From: Micropruina glycogenica
GTDB taxonomy: Bacteria > Actinomycetota > Actinomycetes > Propionibacteriales > Propionibacteriaceae
Strand: one strand, 5' to 3'
Assembly: GCF_039524395.1 (NCBI RefSeq)
Contig: NZ_BAAAGO010000022.1
DNA: 64,000 nt
The position numbers and the translations under genes were made by a program. The notes under the pieces are model-generated. The model did no database searches and was not told where the DNA came from. It saw nothing but the letters and a program-made list of their open reading frames with translations. Below, one piece after another: positions 8,215 through 16,829 of the stretch (its first letter is position 1; each line of letters opens with the position of its first letter).

Positions 8215-9269
8215 TGACCCTTCGGATCGCCGTGTCGGGCTGCACCGGGTACGCCGGGGGCGAGGTGCTCCGGCTGCTCCTGCAGCACCCGGGCGTCACG
8301 ATCGGCAACCTCACCGCCAAGTCGAGCGCCGGTTCGAAGCTGGGCCAACACCAGCCGCACCTGCTGCCGCTGGCCGACGCGGACGTACTCGACACCACCG
8401 TTGACAGCCTGGCCGGCCACGACGTGATCGTTCTCGCGCTGCCGCACGGCACCTCGGGCGAGATCGCCGCACAACTGGCCGAAGCCTCGCCCGATTCGAT
8501 GTTGATCGATCTGGGCGCCGACCACCGGCTCGAATCCGCGGAGGCCTGGACGACCTACTACGGGGGCGAGCACCCCGGCACCTGGACCTACGGCATGCCC
8601 GAACTGCTCCTGGCCGAGGGCGCCAAACAGCGCGACCACCTGCGCACCGCCACCCGCATCGCAGTGCCCGGCTGTAACGTCACCGCGGTCACGTTCGCGC
8701 TCGCGCCCGGCATCGCGGCCGGCCTGATCGAGCCCACCGACCTGGTCGCGGTGCTGGCCAACGGCGTCAGCGGGGCCGGCAAATCGCTCAAGCCGCACCT
8801 GCTGGCCTCCGAGATCCACGGGTCGGCCAGCCCGTACGGCGTCGGCGGCGTGCACCGGCATATTCCCGAGATCGAGCAGAACCTCGGCAAGAGCCGCGGC
8901 GACCAGATTCGGATTAGCTTCACCCCCACCCTGGTGCCGATGGCCCGCGGCATTCTCGCCACCTGCACGGCCCGGCTGGCTCCCGGTACCGATCCCGCGA
9001 CCATCCGCGAGGCCTGGCAACAGGCCTACGCCCACGAGGCGTTCGTCCACCTGCTGCCCGAGGGCCAGTGGCCGAGCACGGCCGCCACCCTGGGCGCCAA
9101 CACCGCTCTGGTGCAGGTCACCGTCGACCAGCGTGCCGAACGCCTGGTCGCGATCTGCGCGATCGACAATCTGGTCAAGGGCACCGCGGGCGCGGCCGTT
9201 CAGTCGATGAACCTGGCCCGCGGCCTGCCCGAACACACCGGCCTCACCACGATCGGAGTAGCACCGTGA
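8214..9269 (+). CDS. argC: N-acetyl-gamma-glutamyl-phosphate reductase
   Basis: Third enzyme of arginine synthesis: NADPH reduction of N-acetylglutamyl-5-phosphate to the semialdehyde. The 351 residues contain the nucleotide-binding SGCTGYAGGEVLRLL (8-22) and the catalytic Cys154 in VPGCNVTA. The ATG at 8214 is preferred over GTG 8193 and ATG 8208, because the protein then begins MTLRIAVSGC as in the family and the earlier codons fall inside the operator palindromes. There is no strong Shine-Dalgarno, so the mRNA may have a very short leader. First gene of an operon in which each gene overlaps or nearly touches the next. Confidence 0.95.
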   Translation: MTLRIAVSGCTGYAGGEVLRLLLQHPGVTIGNLTAKSSAGSKLGQHQPHLLPLADADVLDTTVDSLAGHDVIVLALPHGTSGEIAAQLAEASPDSMLIDLGADHRLESAEAWTTYYGGEHPGTWTYGMPELLLAEGAKQRDHLRTATRIAVPGCNVTAVTFALAPGIAAGLIEPTDLVAVLANGVSGAGKSLKPHLLASEIHGSASPYGVGGVHRHIPEIEQNLGKSRGDQIRISFTPTLVPMARGILATCTARLAPGTDPATIREAWQQAYAHEAFVHLLPEGQWPSTAATLGANTALVQVTVDQRAERLVAICAIDNLVKGTAGAAVQSMNLARGLPEHTGLTTIGVAP

Positions 9270-10420
9270 GCGTCACCACCCCCAAGGGCTTCACCGCGGC
9301 CGGCGTCACCGCCGGCATCAAGGCGTCCGGACGCCCCGACCTGGCCCTCGTGGTCAACAACGGCCCCGACGCCCACGCCGCCGCCGTGTTCACCAGCAAC
9401 GCGTTCAAGGCCGCCCCAGTGCTGTGGTCGCGCGACGCCGCCGCCGACGGACGGCTCGCCGCCGTCGTGCTCAACTCGGGCGGCGCCAACGCCTGCACCG
9501 GACGCGCCGGCCTGGCAGACGCCCGGCAGATGGCCGAATGGACGGCCGAGGCGATCGGCGCCGACGTCACCGACGTGGCGGTCTGCTCCACCGGGCTGAT
9601 CGGCGTCCGACTGCCCATGGATAGGGTGCTGGCCGGCATCGAGCTCGCCACCCAGGACCTGTCCGACGAGGGCGGCCCGGCCGCCGCCGAGGCGATCATG
9701 ACCACCGACACCGTGCCCAAGACGGCCGAGTACCACTCGCCGCACCACTGGGCGATCGGCGGCATGGCGAAGGGCGCGGGCATGCTCGCCCCCGCCCTGG
9801 CCACCATGCTCGTGGTGATCACCACCGACGCCGTGGTCGCGGCCGACGACCTGGCGAGCGCCCTCACCACCGCCACCTCGTTCACCTTCGACCGCACCGA
9901 CTCCGACGGCTGCATGTCGACCAACGACACGGTGATGCTGCTGGCCAGCGGGGCGTCCGGCGAGGCCGCCGACCCCGAGGAGTTCACCGAGGCGCTCACC
10001 GGCGTCTGTCACTCGCTCGCCATGCAACTGCTGGCCGACTCCGAGGGCAGTTCGCACGACATCGAGGTCACCGTGGCCGGGGCCGCGTCCGAGGCCGACG
10101 CGCTGGCGGTGGCCCGCGCGATCGCTCGCAGCAACCTGTTCAAGTGCGCCGTGTTCGGCAACGACCCCAACTGGGGTCGGGTGCTGGCCGCCGCCGGCAC
10201 CGTGGCCGCCGAGTTCGATCCCGACCATGTCGACGTCTCGTTCAACGGAATCGGTGTCTTCGTGGACGGACAGCTCGGCGCCGACCGCGCCGAAGTCGAC
10301 CTCACGGGCCGCGACGTGGTGGTCGACGTCAACCTGCATGCGGGCGAGGCGACGGCCACCATCTGGACTAACGATCTCACCTACGACTACGTCAAAGAGA
10401 ACGCGGAGTACTCCACATGA
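9266..10420 (+). CDS. argJ: Bifunctional glutamate N-acetyltransferase / ornithine acetyltransferase
   Basis: Transfers the acetyl group from N-acetylornithine to glutamate, closing the cyclic arginine pathway. The bifunctional form also uses acetyl-CoA. The 384-residue precursor normally cleaves itself before a nucleophilic Thr. The site is visible in GGMAKGAGMLAPALATML, where the Ala-Thr bond is cut. Other family marks are VTAGIKASGRPDLALVV at the start, CSTGLIGVRLPM, and GNDPNWGRVLAAAGT near the C-terminus. The GTG at 9266 overlaps the argC stop (GTGA). The presence of argJ means argE is not needed. Confidence 0.95.
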   Translation: MSVTTPKGFTAAGVTAGIKASGRPDLALVVNNGPDAHAAAVFTSNAFKAAPVLWSRDAAADGRLAAVVLNSGGANACTGRAGLADARQMAEWTAEAIGADVTDVAVCSTGLIGVRLPMDRVLAGIELATQDLSDEGGPAAAEAIMTTDTVPKTAEYHSPHHWAIGGMAKGAGMLAPALATMLVVITTDAVVAADDLASALTTATSFTFDRTDSDGCMSTNDTVMLLASGASGEAADPEEFTEALTGVCHSLAMQLLADSEGSSHDIEVTVAGAASEADALAVARAIARSNLFKCAVFGNDPNWGRVLAAAGTVAAEFDPDHVDVSFNGIGVFVDGQLGADRAEVDLTGRDVVVDVNLHAGEATATIWTNDLTYDYVKENAEYST

Positions 10421-11409
10421 CCCCCACCACCCGCTCGCGGGAGACCGCGGCGCGGGTCATCGCCAAGGCCGAAACCCTGATCGAGGCGCTGCCGTGGCTC
10501 GAGCGGTACGTCGGCAGCGTGATCGTGGTCAAGTACGGCGGCAACGCGATGATCAACGACGACCTCAAGCGCGCCTTCGCCGACGACATCGTGTTCCTAC
10601 GCCGCTGCGGGCTGAAGCCAGTGGTGGTGCACGGCGGCGGGCCGCAGATCTCGTCGATGCTGGGCCGGCTGGGCATCACGTCCGAGTTCAAGGGCGGGCT
10701 GCGAGTCACCTCGCCCGAGGCCATGGACGTGGTGCGCATGGTGCTCGTGGGGCAGGTGGGACGCGAACTCGTCGGCCTGCTCAACGCCCACGGCCCCCTC
10801 GCGGTCGGCCTGTCGGGTGAAGACGCCGGGCTGTTCACCGCCACCCGCCGGGGCGTCACCATCGACGGCGAGGAGCACGACATCGGCCTGGTCGGCGAGG
10901 TCACCCAGGTGCGTCCCGAGACGGTGCTCGACCTGATCGACGCCGGCCGCATTCCGGTGATCGCCACCGTCGCTCCCGACGAAGACGGCAACGTGCACAA
11001 CGTGAACGCCGACACCGCCGCCGGGGCGCTCGCGGTGGCGCTGAACGCCGAGCGGTTGGTGGTGCTCACCGATGTCGAGGGGTTGTACGCCGACTGGCCG
11101 GCCAGTTCCGAGGTCATCGCCCGCATCTCCAGCACCGAACTCAAGGCGCTGCTGCCCAGCCTCGAGGCGGGCATGATCCCCAAGATGGAGGCCTGCCTGC
11201 AGGCCGTGCAGGGTGGCGTCGACCGGGCCACGATCATCGACGGACGGGTGCCGCACAGCCTGCTGCTCGAGATCTTCACCAGCGAGGGGCTGGGCACGAT
11301 GATCGTGCCGGACGACGACACGCAGTCGGTCGAGCGTGTCGAGACCCCCGCTCCGTTGGTCGAGCCTGTCGAGACCCCGCCGGCCGAGTCTGCCGGAGCT
11401 GACTCATGA
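10417..11409 (+). CDS. argB: Acetylglutamate kinase with repeat-encoded C-terminal tail
   Basis: Phosphorylates N-acetylglutamate and is usually the arginine-feedback-controlled step. The amino-acid kinase fold is shown by VVKYGGNAMIND near residue 40, VVVHGGGPQIS, the glutamate-site KGGLRVTSPEAMDV, and NVNADTAAGALAVAL. The protein has 330 residues. The last ~29, rich in Val-Glu-Thr-Pro, follow the normal end (GTMIVPDDD) and are encoded by the dispersed GTCGAG repeat. The tail therefore looks like a recent repeat-derived extension, not a functional domain. The ATG overlaps the argJ stop (ATGA). Confidence 0.96.
   Translation: MTPTTRSRETAARVIAKAETLIEALPWLERYVGSVIVVKYGGNAMINDDLKRAFADDIVFLRRCGLKPVVVHGGGPQISSMLGRLGITSEFKGGLRVTSPEAMDVVRMVLVGQVGRELVGLLNAHGPLAVGLSGEDAGLFTATRRGVTIDGEEHDIGLVGEVTQVRPETVLDLIDAGRIPVIATVAPDEDGNVHNVNADTAAGALAVALNAERLVVLTDVEGLYADWPASSEVIARISSTELKALLPSLEAGMIPKMEACLQAVQGGVDRATIIDGRVPHSLLLEIFTSEGLGTMIVPDDDTQSVERVETPAPLVEPVETPPAESAGADS
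11328..11398 (+). repeat. GTCGAG repeat at the 3' end of argB
   Basis: Two copies of GGTCGAGCNTGTCGAGACC, at about 11328 and 11358, encode the extra tail of ArgB. The same word is found near 35610 after recN, inverted within hemL, and in the spacers at 31911 and 53126. Confidence 0.8.
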
Positions 11410-12611
11410 CCCTCACGCCGCCGGTCGGCGCGCAGGCCGAGCTCACCAGCCAGTACACCGGGTCGGTCATGAACACCTTCGGCCCACCCAAGCGCGTGTT
11501 CGTGCGCGGCGAGGGTGTGCACCTGTGGGACGCCGACGGCAACCGCTACCTCGACCTGCTCGCCGGGCTGGCGGTCAACTCGCTCGGCCACGCGCACCCG
11601 CAGGTGATCGGCGCCATCTCGGCGCAGTTGTCGACGCTGGGCCACGTGTCGAACTTCTTCGCCACACCCACCCAGATCGCGCTCGCCGAGAAGCTGGACG
11701 CCCTGGTCACCGCCAACGCCCCCGGCCTGCCCGCCCGGGTGTTCTTCACCAACTCGGGCACCGAGGCCAACGAGGCCGGGTTCAAGATCACCCGCCGCAC
11801 CGGCCGCACCCGGCTGATCGCCATGGACGGCTCGTTTCACGGCCGCAGCCTCGGCGCGCTGGCGCTGACCAGCAACCCCGCCTATCGCGAGCCGTTCGAA
11901 CCGCTGCCCGGCGACGTCACGTTCGTACCCTACGGCGACGAGGCCGCCCTCGCCGAGGTCTTGGACGACACCGTGGCAGCCGTCATTCTCGAACCGATCC
12001 AGGGCGAGAACGGGGTCGTCGAACCACCGGCGGGCTACCTGGCGAAGGTGCGTGAACTGACCAGCGCGGTCGGCGCGCTGCTGTGGATCGACGAGGTGCA
12101 GACCGGCATCGGGCGCTGCGGCGACTGGCTGGCCAGCAGCGCGTCCGGGGTGACCGGTGACATCGTCACCTTCGCCAAGGGTCTCGGCAACGGGTTTCCG
12201 ATCGGCGCCTGCGTGGCCACCGGCCCGGCGGCCACCCTGCTCGGCCCCGGCTCGCACGGCACCACGTTCGGCGGCAACCCGGTGGGCGCGGCCGCCGGGC
12301 TGGCCGTGCTCGGCATCATCGAGCGCGACGGGCTGCTGCAGCGCGTCCACGAGGCGGGGGAGCGGCTCGCCGCTTCGATCACGGCACTCGGCCACCCGCG
12401 CATCGACCACGTGCGCGGCCGCGGGCTGCTGCGCGGCGTGGTGCTCACCGAACCGATCGCGCCCGCGGTGGCCGACGCCGCGTTGGCCGCCGGTTTCGTG
12501 ATCAACGCCCCGCGGCCCACCGTGGTGCGGCTGGCGCCACCCTTGATCGTTCCCGACGCCGAACTCGACCGGTTCGTCGCTGCGCTGCCCGGCCTGCTGG
12601 ACTCGGTATGA
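11406..12611 (+). CDS. argD: Acetylornithine aminotransferase
   Basis: A PLP class-III aminotransferase that converts N-acetylglutamate semialdehyde to N-acetylornithine; homologues can also act as succinyldiaminopimelate aminotransferase. The 401 residues include DADGNRYLDLLAGLAVNSLGHAHP-type N-terminal residues, FFTNSGTEANEAGFK, the cofactor Asp in WIDEVQTGIGR, and the Schiff-base lysine in FAKGLGNGFPIGA. The ATG overlaps the argB stop (ATGA). argF normally follows in this cluster in actinobacteria, but argR follows directly here. Confidence 0.96.
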   Translation: MTLTPPVGAQAELTSQYTGSVMNTFGPPKRVFVRGEGVHLWDADGNRYLDLLAGLAVNSLGHAHPQVIGAISAQLSTLGHVSNFFATPTQIALAEKLDALVTANAPGLPARVFFTNSGTEANEAGFKITRRTGRTRLIAMDGSFHGRSLGALALTSNPAYREPFEPLPGDVTFVPYGDEAALAEVLDDTVAAVILEPIQGENGVVEPPAGYLAKVRELTSAVGALLWIDEVQTGIGRCGDWLASSASGVTGDIVTFAKGLGNGFPIGACVATGPAATLLGPGSHGTTFGGNPVGAAAGLAVLGIIERDGLLQRVHEAGERLAASITALGHPRIDHVRGRGLLRGVVLTEPIAPAVADAALAAGFVINAPRPTVVRLAPPLIVPDAELDRFVAALPGLLDSV

Positions 12612-13105
12612 CCGAGCAACGCACCCCGCAGACCAAGACCGCGCGACAGGCCCGCATCGTCGAGTTGATCACCAGGCAGAGCGTGCGGTCGCAGACCGAG
12701 CTGGTGCAGTTGCTGGCGGCCGAGGGGGTCGTGGTCACCCAGGGCACGCTGAGCAAGGATCTGGTCGACGTGGGTGCGGTCCGGGTGCGGCAGGGCGACG
12801 GCGACCTCGGCTATGCGCTGCTGGCCGCCGAGCGCGCGAGTGATTCGACGGCAACGGTGCGACTGTCGCGGCTCTGCGCGGAGTTGTTGGTGTCGGCCGA
12901 GGGTTCGGCCAATCTCGCGGTGCTGCGCACCCCGCCCGGCGCCGCGCAGTTCTTCGCCTCGGCCATCGACCGGGTGGCGCTGCCCGAGGTGCTGGGCACG
13001 ATCGCCGGCGACGACACCATCGCGGTGATCACCCGCGACCCGGCCGGCGGCAGCAGACTGGCCGAAACCATGCTGGCCATGAGCCACAACCCACGAACGG
13101 AGTGA
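12608..13105 (+). CDS. argR: Arginine repressor
   Basis: A transcription factor that senses L-arginine and binds ARG boxes as a hexamer. It has 165 residues. The N-terminal winged helix-turn-helix is visible as RQARIVELITRQSVRSQTEL with VTQGTLSKDLVDVGAVRV. The C-terminal oligomerisation and arginine-binding domain ends with the family motif GTIAGDDTIAVI. It overlaps the argD stop (ATGA). Being in the operon it is expected to control, together with the two ARG-box-like palindromes at 8177-8214, it probably regulates its own synthesis. Confidence 0.95.
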   Translation: MTEQRTPQTKTARQARIVELITRQSVRSQTELVQLLAAEGVVVTQGTLSKDLVDVGAVRVRQGDGDLGYALLAAERASDSTATVRLSRLCAELLVSAEGSANLAVLRTPPGAAQFFASAIDRVALPEVLGTIAGDDTIAVITRDPAGGSRLAETMLAMSHNPRTE

Positions 13106-13106
13106 G

Positions 13107-14615
13107 ATGACCGACGCGACCGCTGGTCGAGACCCCGACCCCACCGCCCAGGGACGGCTCTGGGGCGGCCGCTTCGCGGGCGGCCCGGCCGATGCAATGT
13201 TCGCGCTGTCGGTGTCGACGCACTTCGACTGGCGACTCGCCCGGCATGACCTGGCCGGCTCGCGGGCGCACGCCAAGGCACTGGCGTCGGCCGGGCTGCT
13301 GACCGACGACGAGCTGGCCGCGATGCTGGCCGGCATCGACGCGCTCGAGGCCGATGTGGTCTCGGGCGCCTACACCGCCGCCGCCACCGACGAAGACGTG
13401 CACGGCTCGCTCGAACGGGGCCTGATCGAACGGGTGGGCCCCGAACTGGGTGGACGGCTGCGCGCCGGCCGGTCGCGCAACGACCAGATCGCCACCCTGA
13501 TCCGGCTGTACCTGCGGGACGAGCTGCGGGTGGTGGCCGAGGGCGTCCAACTGGTGGTGGTCGCGCTGTATGAGCAGGCGCGCACCCATCTGGGCGCCCC
13601 GATGCCCGGCCGCACCCACCTGCAGTCGGCCCAGCCGGTGCTGCTCAGCCATCACCTGCTGGCGCACGCCTGGCCGTTGCTGCGTGACTTCGGGCGCATC
13701 CAGGATCTCGACCGGCGGCTCGCCTTTTCGCCGTACGGGTCGGCCGCGCTGGCCGGCACGTCGCTTGGCCTCGACCCCGAACTGGTGGCCGCCGAACTCG
13801 GCTTCAACGGCTCGGTGCCCAACTCGATCGACGGCACGGCGGCCCGCGACCTGGTGGCCGAGGCGGCGTTCGTGCTGGCCATGATCGGGGTCGACCTGTC
13901 GCGCATCGCCGAAGAGGTGATCCTGTGGTCGACCGTCGAGTTCGGCTTCGTCACCCTCGACGACGCCTGGTCGACCGGATCGTCGATCATGCCGCAGAAG
14001 AAGAATCCCGACGTCGCCGAACTGGCCCGCGGCAAGGCCGGACGGCTGATCGGCAACCTGACCGGCCTGTTGGCCACGCTGAAAGGCCTGCCGCTGGCCT
14101 ACAACCGCGACCTACAAGAAGACAAGGAGCCGGTGTTCGACTCCCTCGACCAGCTGCGGGTGGTGCTGCCGGCGATGGCCGGCATGATCGAGACGCTCAC
14201 GTTTCACACCGACCGCATGGCCGAGCTGGCGCCGCGCGGATTCTCGCTGGCCACCGACGTGGCCGACTGGCTCGTGCGGCAACGGGTGCCGTTCGCGCAG
14301 GCTCACGAGATCTCTGGCGCGGCCGTGCGCTACTGCGAGGCCCGTGGCATGGAACTCACCGACCTGACGGCCGCCGACCTGCCGTCCATCGATGAGCGAC
14401 TGACCCCCGAGGTGTTGAGCGTGCTCAGCGTGGCCGGCTCGATCGCGTCCAGAAACGCCCGCGGCGGCACCGCGCAGGCCGCGGTGGAACAGCAACTGCG
14501 CGAGGTCAACGACGCCATCGACTCGATCAACGACTGGCTGCCGACGGCACCCGTCCCATCTCAGGGCGAATCCCAACCCATCGGTTACTGGACGGCGGAA
14601 CGCCCCGACGCGTAG
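13107..14615 (+). CDS. argH: Argininosuccinate lyase
   Basis: Last step of arginine synthesis: splits argininosuccinate into arginine and fumarate. The 502 residues have the N-terminal LWGGRFAGGPADAMFALSVS and AGRSRNDQIATLIRLYLRDEL. The fumarase/aspartase superfamily signature SSIMPQKKNPDVAEL holds the catalytic Ser of the flexible loop. A GGAG lies just before the ATG at 13107, one base after the argR stop. The partner argG, usually immediately upstream, is not in the window, nor is argF, so ornithine-to-argininosuccinate conversion must be encoded elsewhere. Confidence 0.97.
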   Translation: MTDATAGRDPDPTAQGRLWGGRFAGGPADAMFALSVSTHFDWRLARHDLAGSRAHAKALASAGLLTDDELAAMLAGIDALEADVVSGAYTAAATDEDVHGSLERGLIERVGPELGGRLRAGRSRNDQIATLIRLYLRDELRVVAEGVQLVVVALYEQARTHLGAPMPGRTHLQSAQPVLLSHHLLAHAWPLLRDFGRIQDLDRRLAFSPYGSAALAGTSLGLDPELVAAELGFNGSVPNSIDGTAARDLVAEAAFVLAMIGVDLSRIAEEVILWSTVEFGFVTLDDAWSTGSSIMPQKKNPDVAELARGKAGRLIGNLTGLLATLKGLPLAYNRDLQEDKEPVFDSLDQLRVVLPAMAGMIETLTFHTDRMAELAPRGFSLATDVADWLVRQRVPFAQAHEISGAAVRYCEARGMELTDLTAADLPSIDERLTPEVLSVLSVAGSIASRNARGGTAQAAVEQQLREVNDAIDSINDWLPTAPVPSQGESQPIGYWTAERPDA

Positions 14616-14639
14616 GGCGGCGGGCGACCGCTCGTCAGT

Positions 14640-14800
14640 GCGGCGGGCACTTCCGTTATGCCGGCGGACGCCGGAATCTCTGGCGTGACCGGAACCGATG
14701 CCGGCATCGATCAGTGGCGCCGGGTCAGCTTTCTGGTGCCGGGAAATAACGTGGCACCTCAGACTCATCAGGGCAGCAAGCACCGATGCCGGCATCGGTT
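14640..14800. repeat. CCGGCG-type palindromic repeats after argH
   Basis: The spacer holds TTATGCCGGCGGACGCCGGAATCTCTGG (14656 onward, itself a hairpin), two copies of ACCGATGCCGGCATCG about 85 bp apart, and a small hairpin GTGCC...GGCAC near 14736-14757. No coding signal is seen. The hairpins may end transcription of argH and of the converging MFS gene. Confidence 0.7.
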
Positions 14801-14827
14801 GCCGACTCAGGAGGGCCGCGGACGTTC

Positions 14828-16027
14828 TCACCGCCGTCCCAGCGGCGCCAACACCACGACCGCCAGCAGAATCGGCACGGTGGTCAGCGCCAACCCGGCG
14901 AATCCGATCGAGTTCAACACGGCGCCAGCGCCGGTGGCGCCCACTGCCGCGACCAGGCTCATCATGAAATCGTTGCGCCCCTGCCGCTGGGTTCGGACGG
15001 CTTCGGCCGACGCTTCGGTCAGTAACGTGGACCCCGCCACGGTCGCCGCGCTCCAACCCAGACCCAGCAGCACGAGGGCGATGGTCACCGCCGCCGTGTC
15101 GTGCTGCCCGAAGGCGATCACCGCCATGCACCCGGCCAGAATCGCGTACCCCAGCACGATCGTCGGCACCCGACCCCAGCGATCGGCGAGCAGCCCGAAC
15201 ACCGGCGACAACCCGTACATGCCCGCGATGTGCAGGCTGATCGTCAGCCCCACGATGGTGAGCGTGGCCCCGTGGTGCAGCAGATGCACCGGCGTCATCG
15301 CCATGATCGACACCATCACGCCGTGCGCACCCACGATCGCCACCGTCGCGTAGCGGGCCGCCACCGGACGATCCGCGCATGCGATTCGTGCCGCCGCCGC
15401 GTCATGCGCCGCCACCACCCGCTGCGCCAGCAGCAGCGGGTCGGGCCGCAGCGCCACCAGGTACAACACGATGCCCGCGAGCTGGGCCACGACCGTGAAC
15501 ACATATGCCCCGGTGAGCGGCGGCATGCCCACCGCAGCTCCCACAACTTCGCCCGGGCCCACCAGGTTGGGGCCCAACACGGCACCGATGGTGGTCGTCC
15601 ACACCACGATCGACAGGTCGCGGCCGCGCGAGGCGTCCGTGGCCAGGTCGGCGGCCGCGAAGCGGGACTGCAAGTTGGCCGCCTGCCCCGCTCCGATCAG
15701 CACGAATCCGGTCAACAGCAGGGGGAACGCGTGCCCCGCGACCGCGGCGATCACCAGCCCCACGCCCACCAGGGCCACCGTCATGCCGGTGGCGAGCGCG
15801 GGCCGCCGACCCCATCGCCTGGCCAGCGCCGCCAGCGGCACCGCCGTGAGCGCCGTGCCGAGCGTGATCGCCGCGGTGGCGAGGCCCGACAACGCGTCGC
15901 TGCCCGACAGGTGCGCAGCCAGCACCGCACCGAGCGAAACCGTGGCGCCGAAACTGATTCCGCCCAGCACCTGACCCACCGACAAAACGGCGATGGTGCG
16001 GCGCTGCACGGCGCTCAGATCGGTCAC
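14828..16027 (-). CDS. MFS transporter
   Basis: A 399-residue integral membrane protein with about twelve hydrophobic segments, typical of the major facilitator superfamily. The loop between helices 2 and 3 carries the family-type ALARRWGRRPALATG. A second, related half-repeat loop, ADRWGRVPTIVLGYA, lies near residue 270. The start is the GTG at 16027. It may export drugs or small metabolites. Neither the substrate nor an obvious local partner can be read from the sequence. The downstream two-component pair is in the same orientation but separated by palindrome B. Confidence 0.88.
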   Translation of the reverse strand: MTDLSAVQRRTIAVLSVGQVLGGISFGATVSLGAVLAAHLSGSDALSGLATAAITLGTALTAVPLAALARRWGRRPALATGMTVALVGVGLVIAAVAGHAFPLLLTGFVLIGAGQAANLQSRFAAADLATDASRGRDLSIVVWTTTIGAVLGPNLVGPGEVVGAAVGMPPLTGAYVFTVVAQLAGIVLYLVALRPDPLLLAQRVVAAHDAAAARIACADRPVAARYATVAIVGAHGVMVSIMAMTPVHLLHHGATLTIVGLTISLHIAGMYGLSPVFGLLADRWGRVPTIVLGYAILAGCMAVIAFGQHDTAAVTIALVLLGLGWSAATVAGSTLLTEASAEAVRTQRQGRNDFMMSLVAAVGATGAGAVLNSIGFAGLALTTVPILLAVVVLAPLGRR

Positions 16028-16075
16028 CGCGTCACCCTATCCAGCGGGCATCCTCGCTATTCACGGCCGTCCGGG

Positions 16076-16142
16076 ACGTTGCACACCTTTGGATTCGTTG
16101 CACCGTTCAAACACGAGCAACGAATCCAAACCCGTGCAACGT
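16076..16142. repeat. Long palindrome B with 19-nt word spacing
   Basis: Arms of 28 nt flank an 11-nt loop. Each arm has two copies of a 9-nt word: ACGTTGCAC at 16076 and TCGTTGCAC at 16095, mirrored at 16115 and 16134. The starts are exactly 19 nt apart in both arms, as in palindromes A and C, although the word itself differs. It lies between the response regulator stop and the MFS start. Confidence 0.85.
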
Positions 16143-16163
16143 GGTGCGGTGCGACGTTCGTGC

Positions 16164-16829
16164 TCACCCAGCTCCCGGCCGCACCACGCCGTACTCGTAG
16201 GCGATGATCACCAATTGGGCGCGATCCCGCACATCCAGCTTGGTCAGCAGCCGGCTGACGTGCGTCTTCGCGGTGGCGTAGCTGATGCTGAACCGGTCGG
16301 CGATCTCTGCATTCGACAACCCGGCGGCGATCGCTGGAAGGACCTCGAGTTCGCGCGGAGTGAGCGCCTCGTCCAGTGCGACCGAAGGCGTCGCCGGGGG
16401 AGTGGTCCGGCGGAACTGCTCGATCAGCCGGCGCGTGGCCCGCGGCGCCAGCAGCGCCTCACCACCGGCGACGACCCGGATGGCCTCCAGCAGCCGATCC
16501 GGCTCGGTGTCCTTGGGCAGAAAGCCGCTTGCTCCGGCGTGCAGCGCGGCGAACACGTTCGCGTCGTGGTCGAAGGTGGTCAGGATCAGGACCCGGACCG
16601 ATGCCGTCGCCGGGTCGGCGACCAGCCGCCGGGTCGCCTCGATGCCGTCGATGCCCGGCATCCGGACGTCCATCAGCACCACATCGGGGCGCTGCTCGTG
16701 CGCCAGTCGGACGGCGCTGAGCCCGTCCGCGGCCGAGCCCACCACCTCGAACCCGGGCTCGTGTCGCAACAGCACGGCCAGTCCGCTGCGGATGAGCGCT
16801 TCATCATCGGCCAGCAGCACCCGGATCAC
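16164..16829 (-). CDS. NarL/FixJ-family response regulator
   Basis: A 221-residue two-component regulator. The receiver domain (1-~120) has the acidic pair at 8-9, the phospho-acceptor Asp54 in LMDVRMPG and the conserved Lys in GFLPKD. The C-terminal LuxR-type helix-turn-helix reads LTPRELEVLPAIAAGLSNAEIADRFSISYATAKTHVSRLL. The GTG start at 16829 overlaps the stop of the kinase gene by three bases, so the two form one operon. Target genes are unknown; the divergent hydrolase at 18127 is the nearest candidate. Confidence 0.94.
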   Translation of the reverse strand: MIRVLLADDEALIRSGLAVLLRHEPGFEVVGSAADGLSAVRLAHEQRPDVVLMDVRMPGIDGIEATRRLVADPATASVRVLILTTFDHDANVFAALHAGASGFLPKDTEPDRLLEAIRVVAGGEALLAPRATRRLIEQFRRTTPPATPSVALDEALTPRELEVLPAIAAGLSNAEIADRFSISYATAKTHVSRLLTKLDVRDRAQLVIIAYEYGVVRPGAG

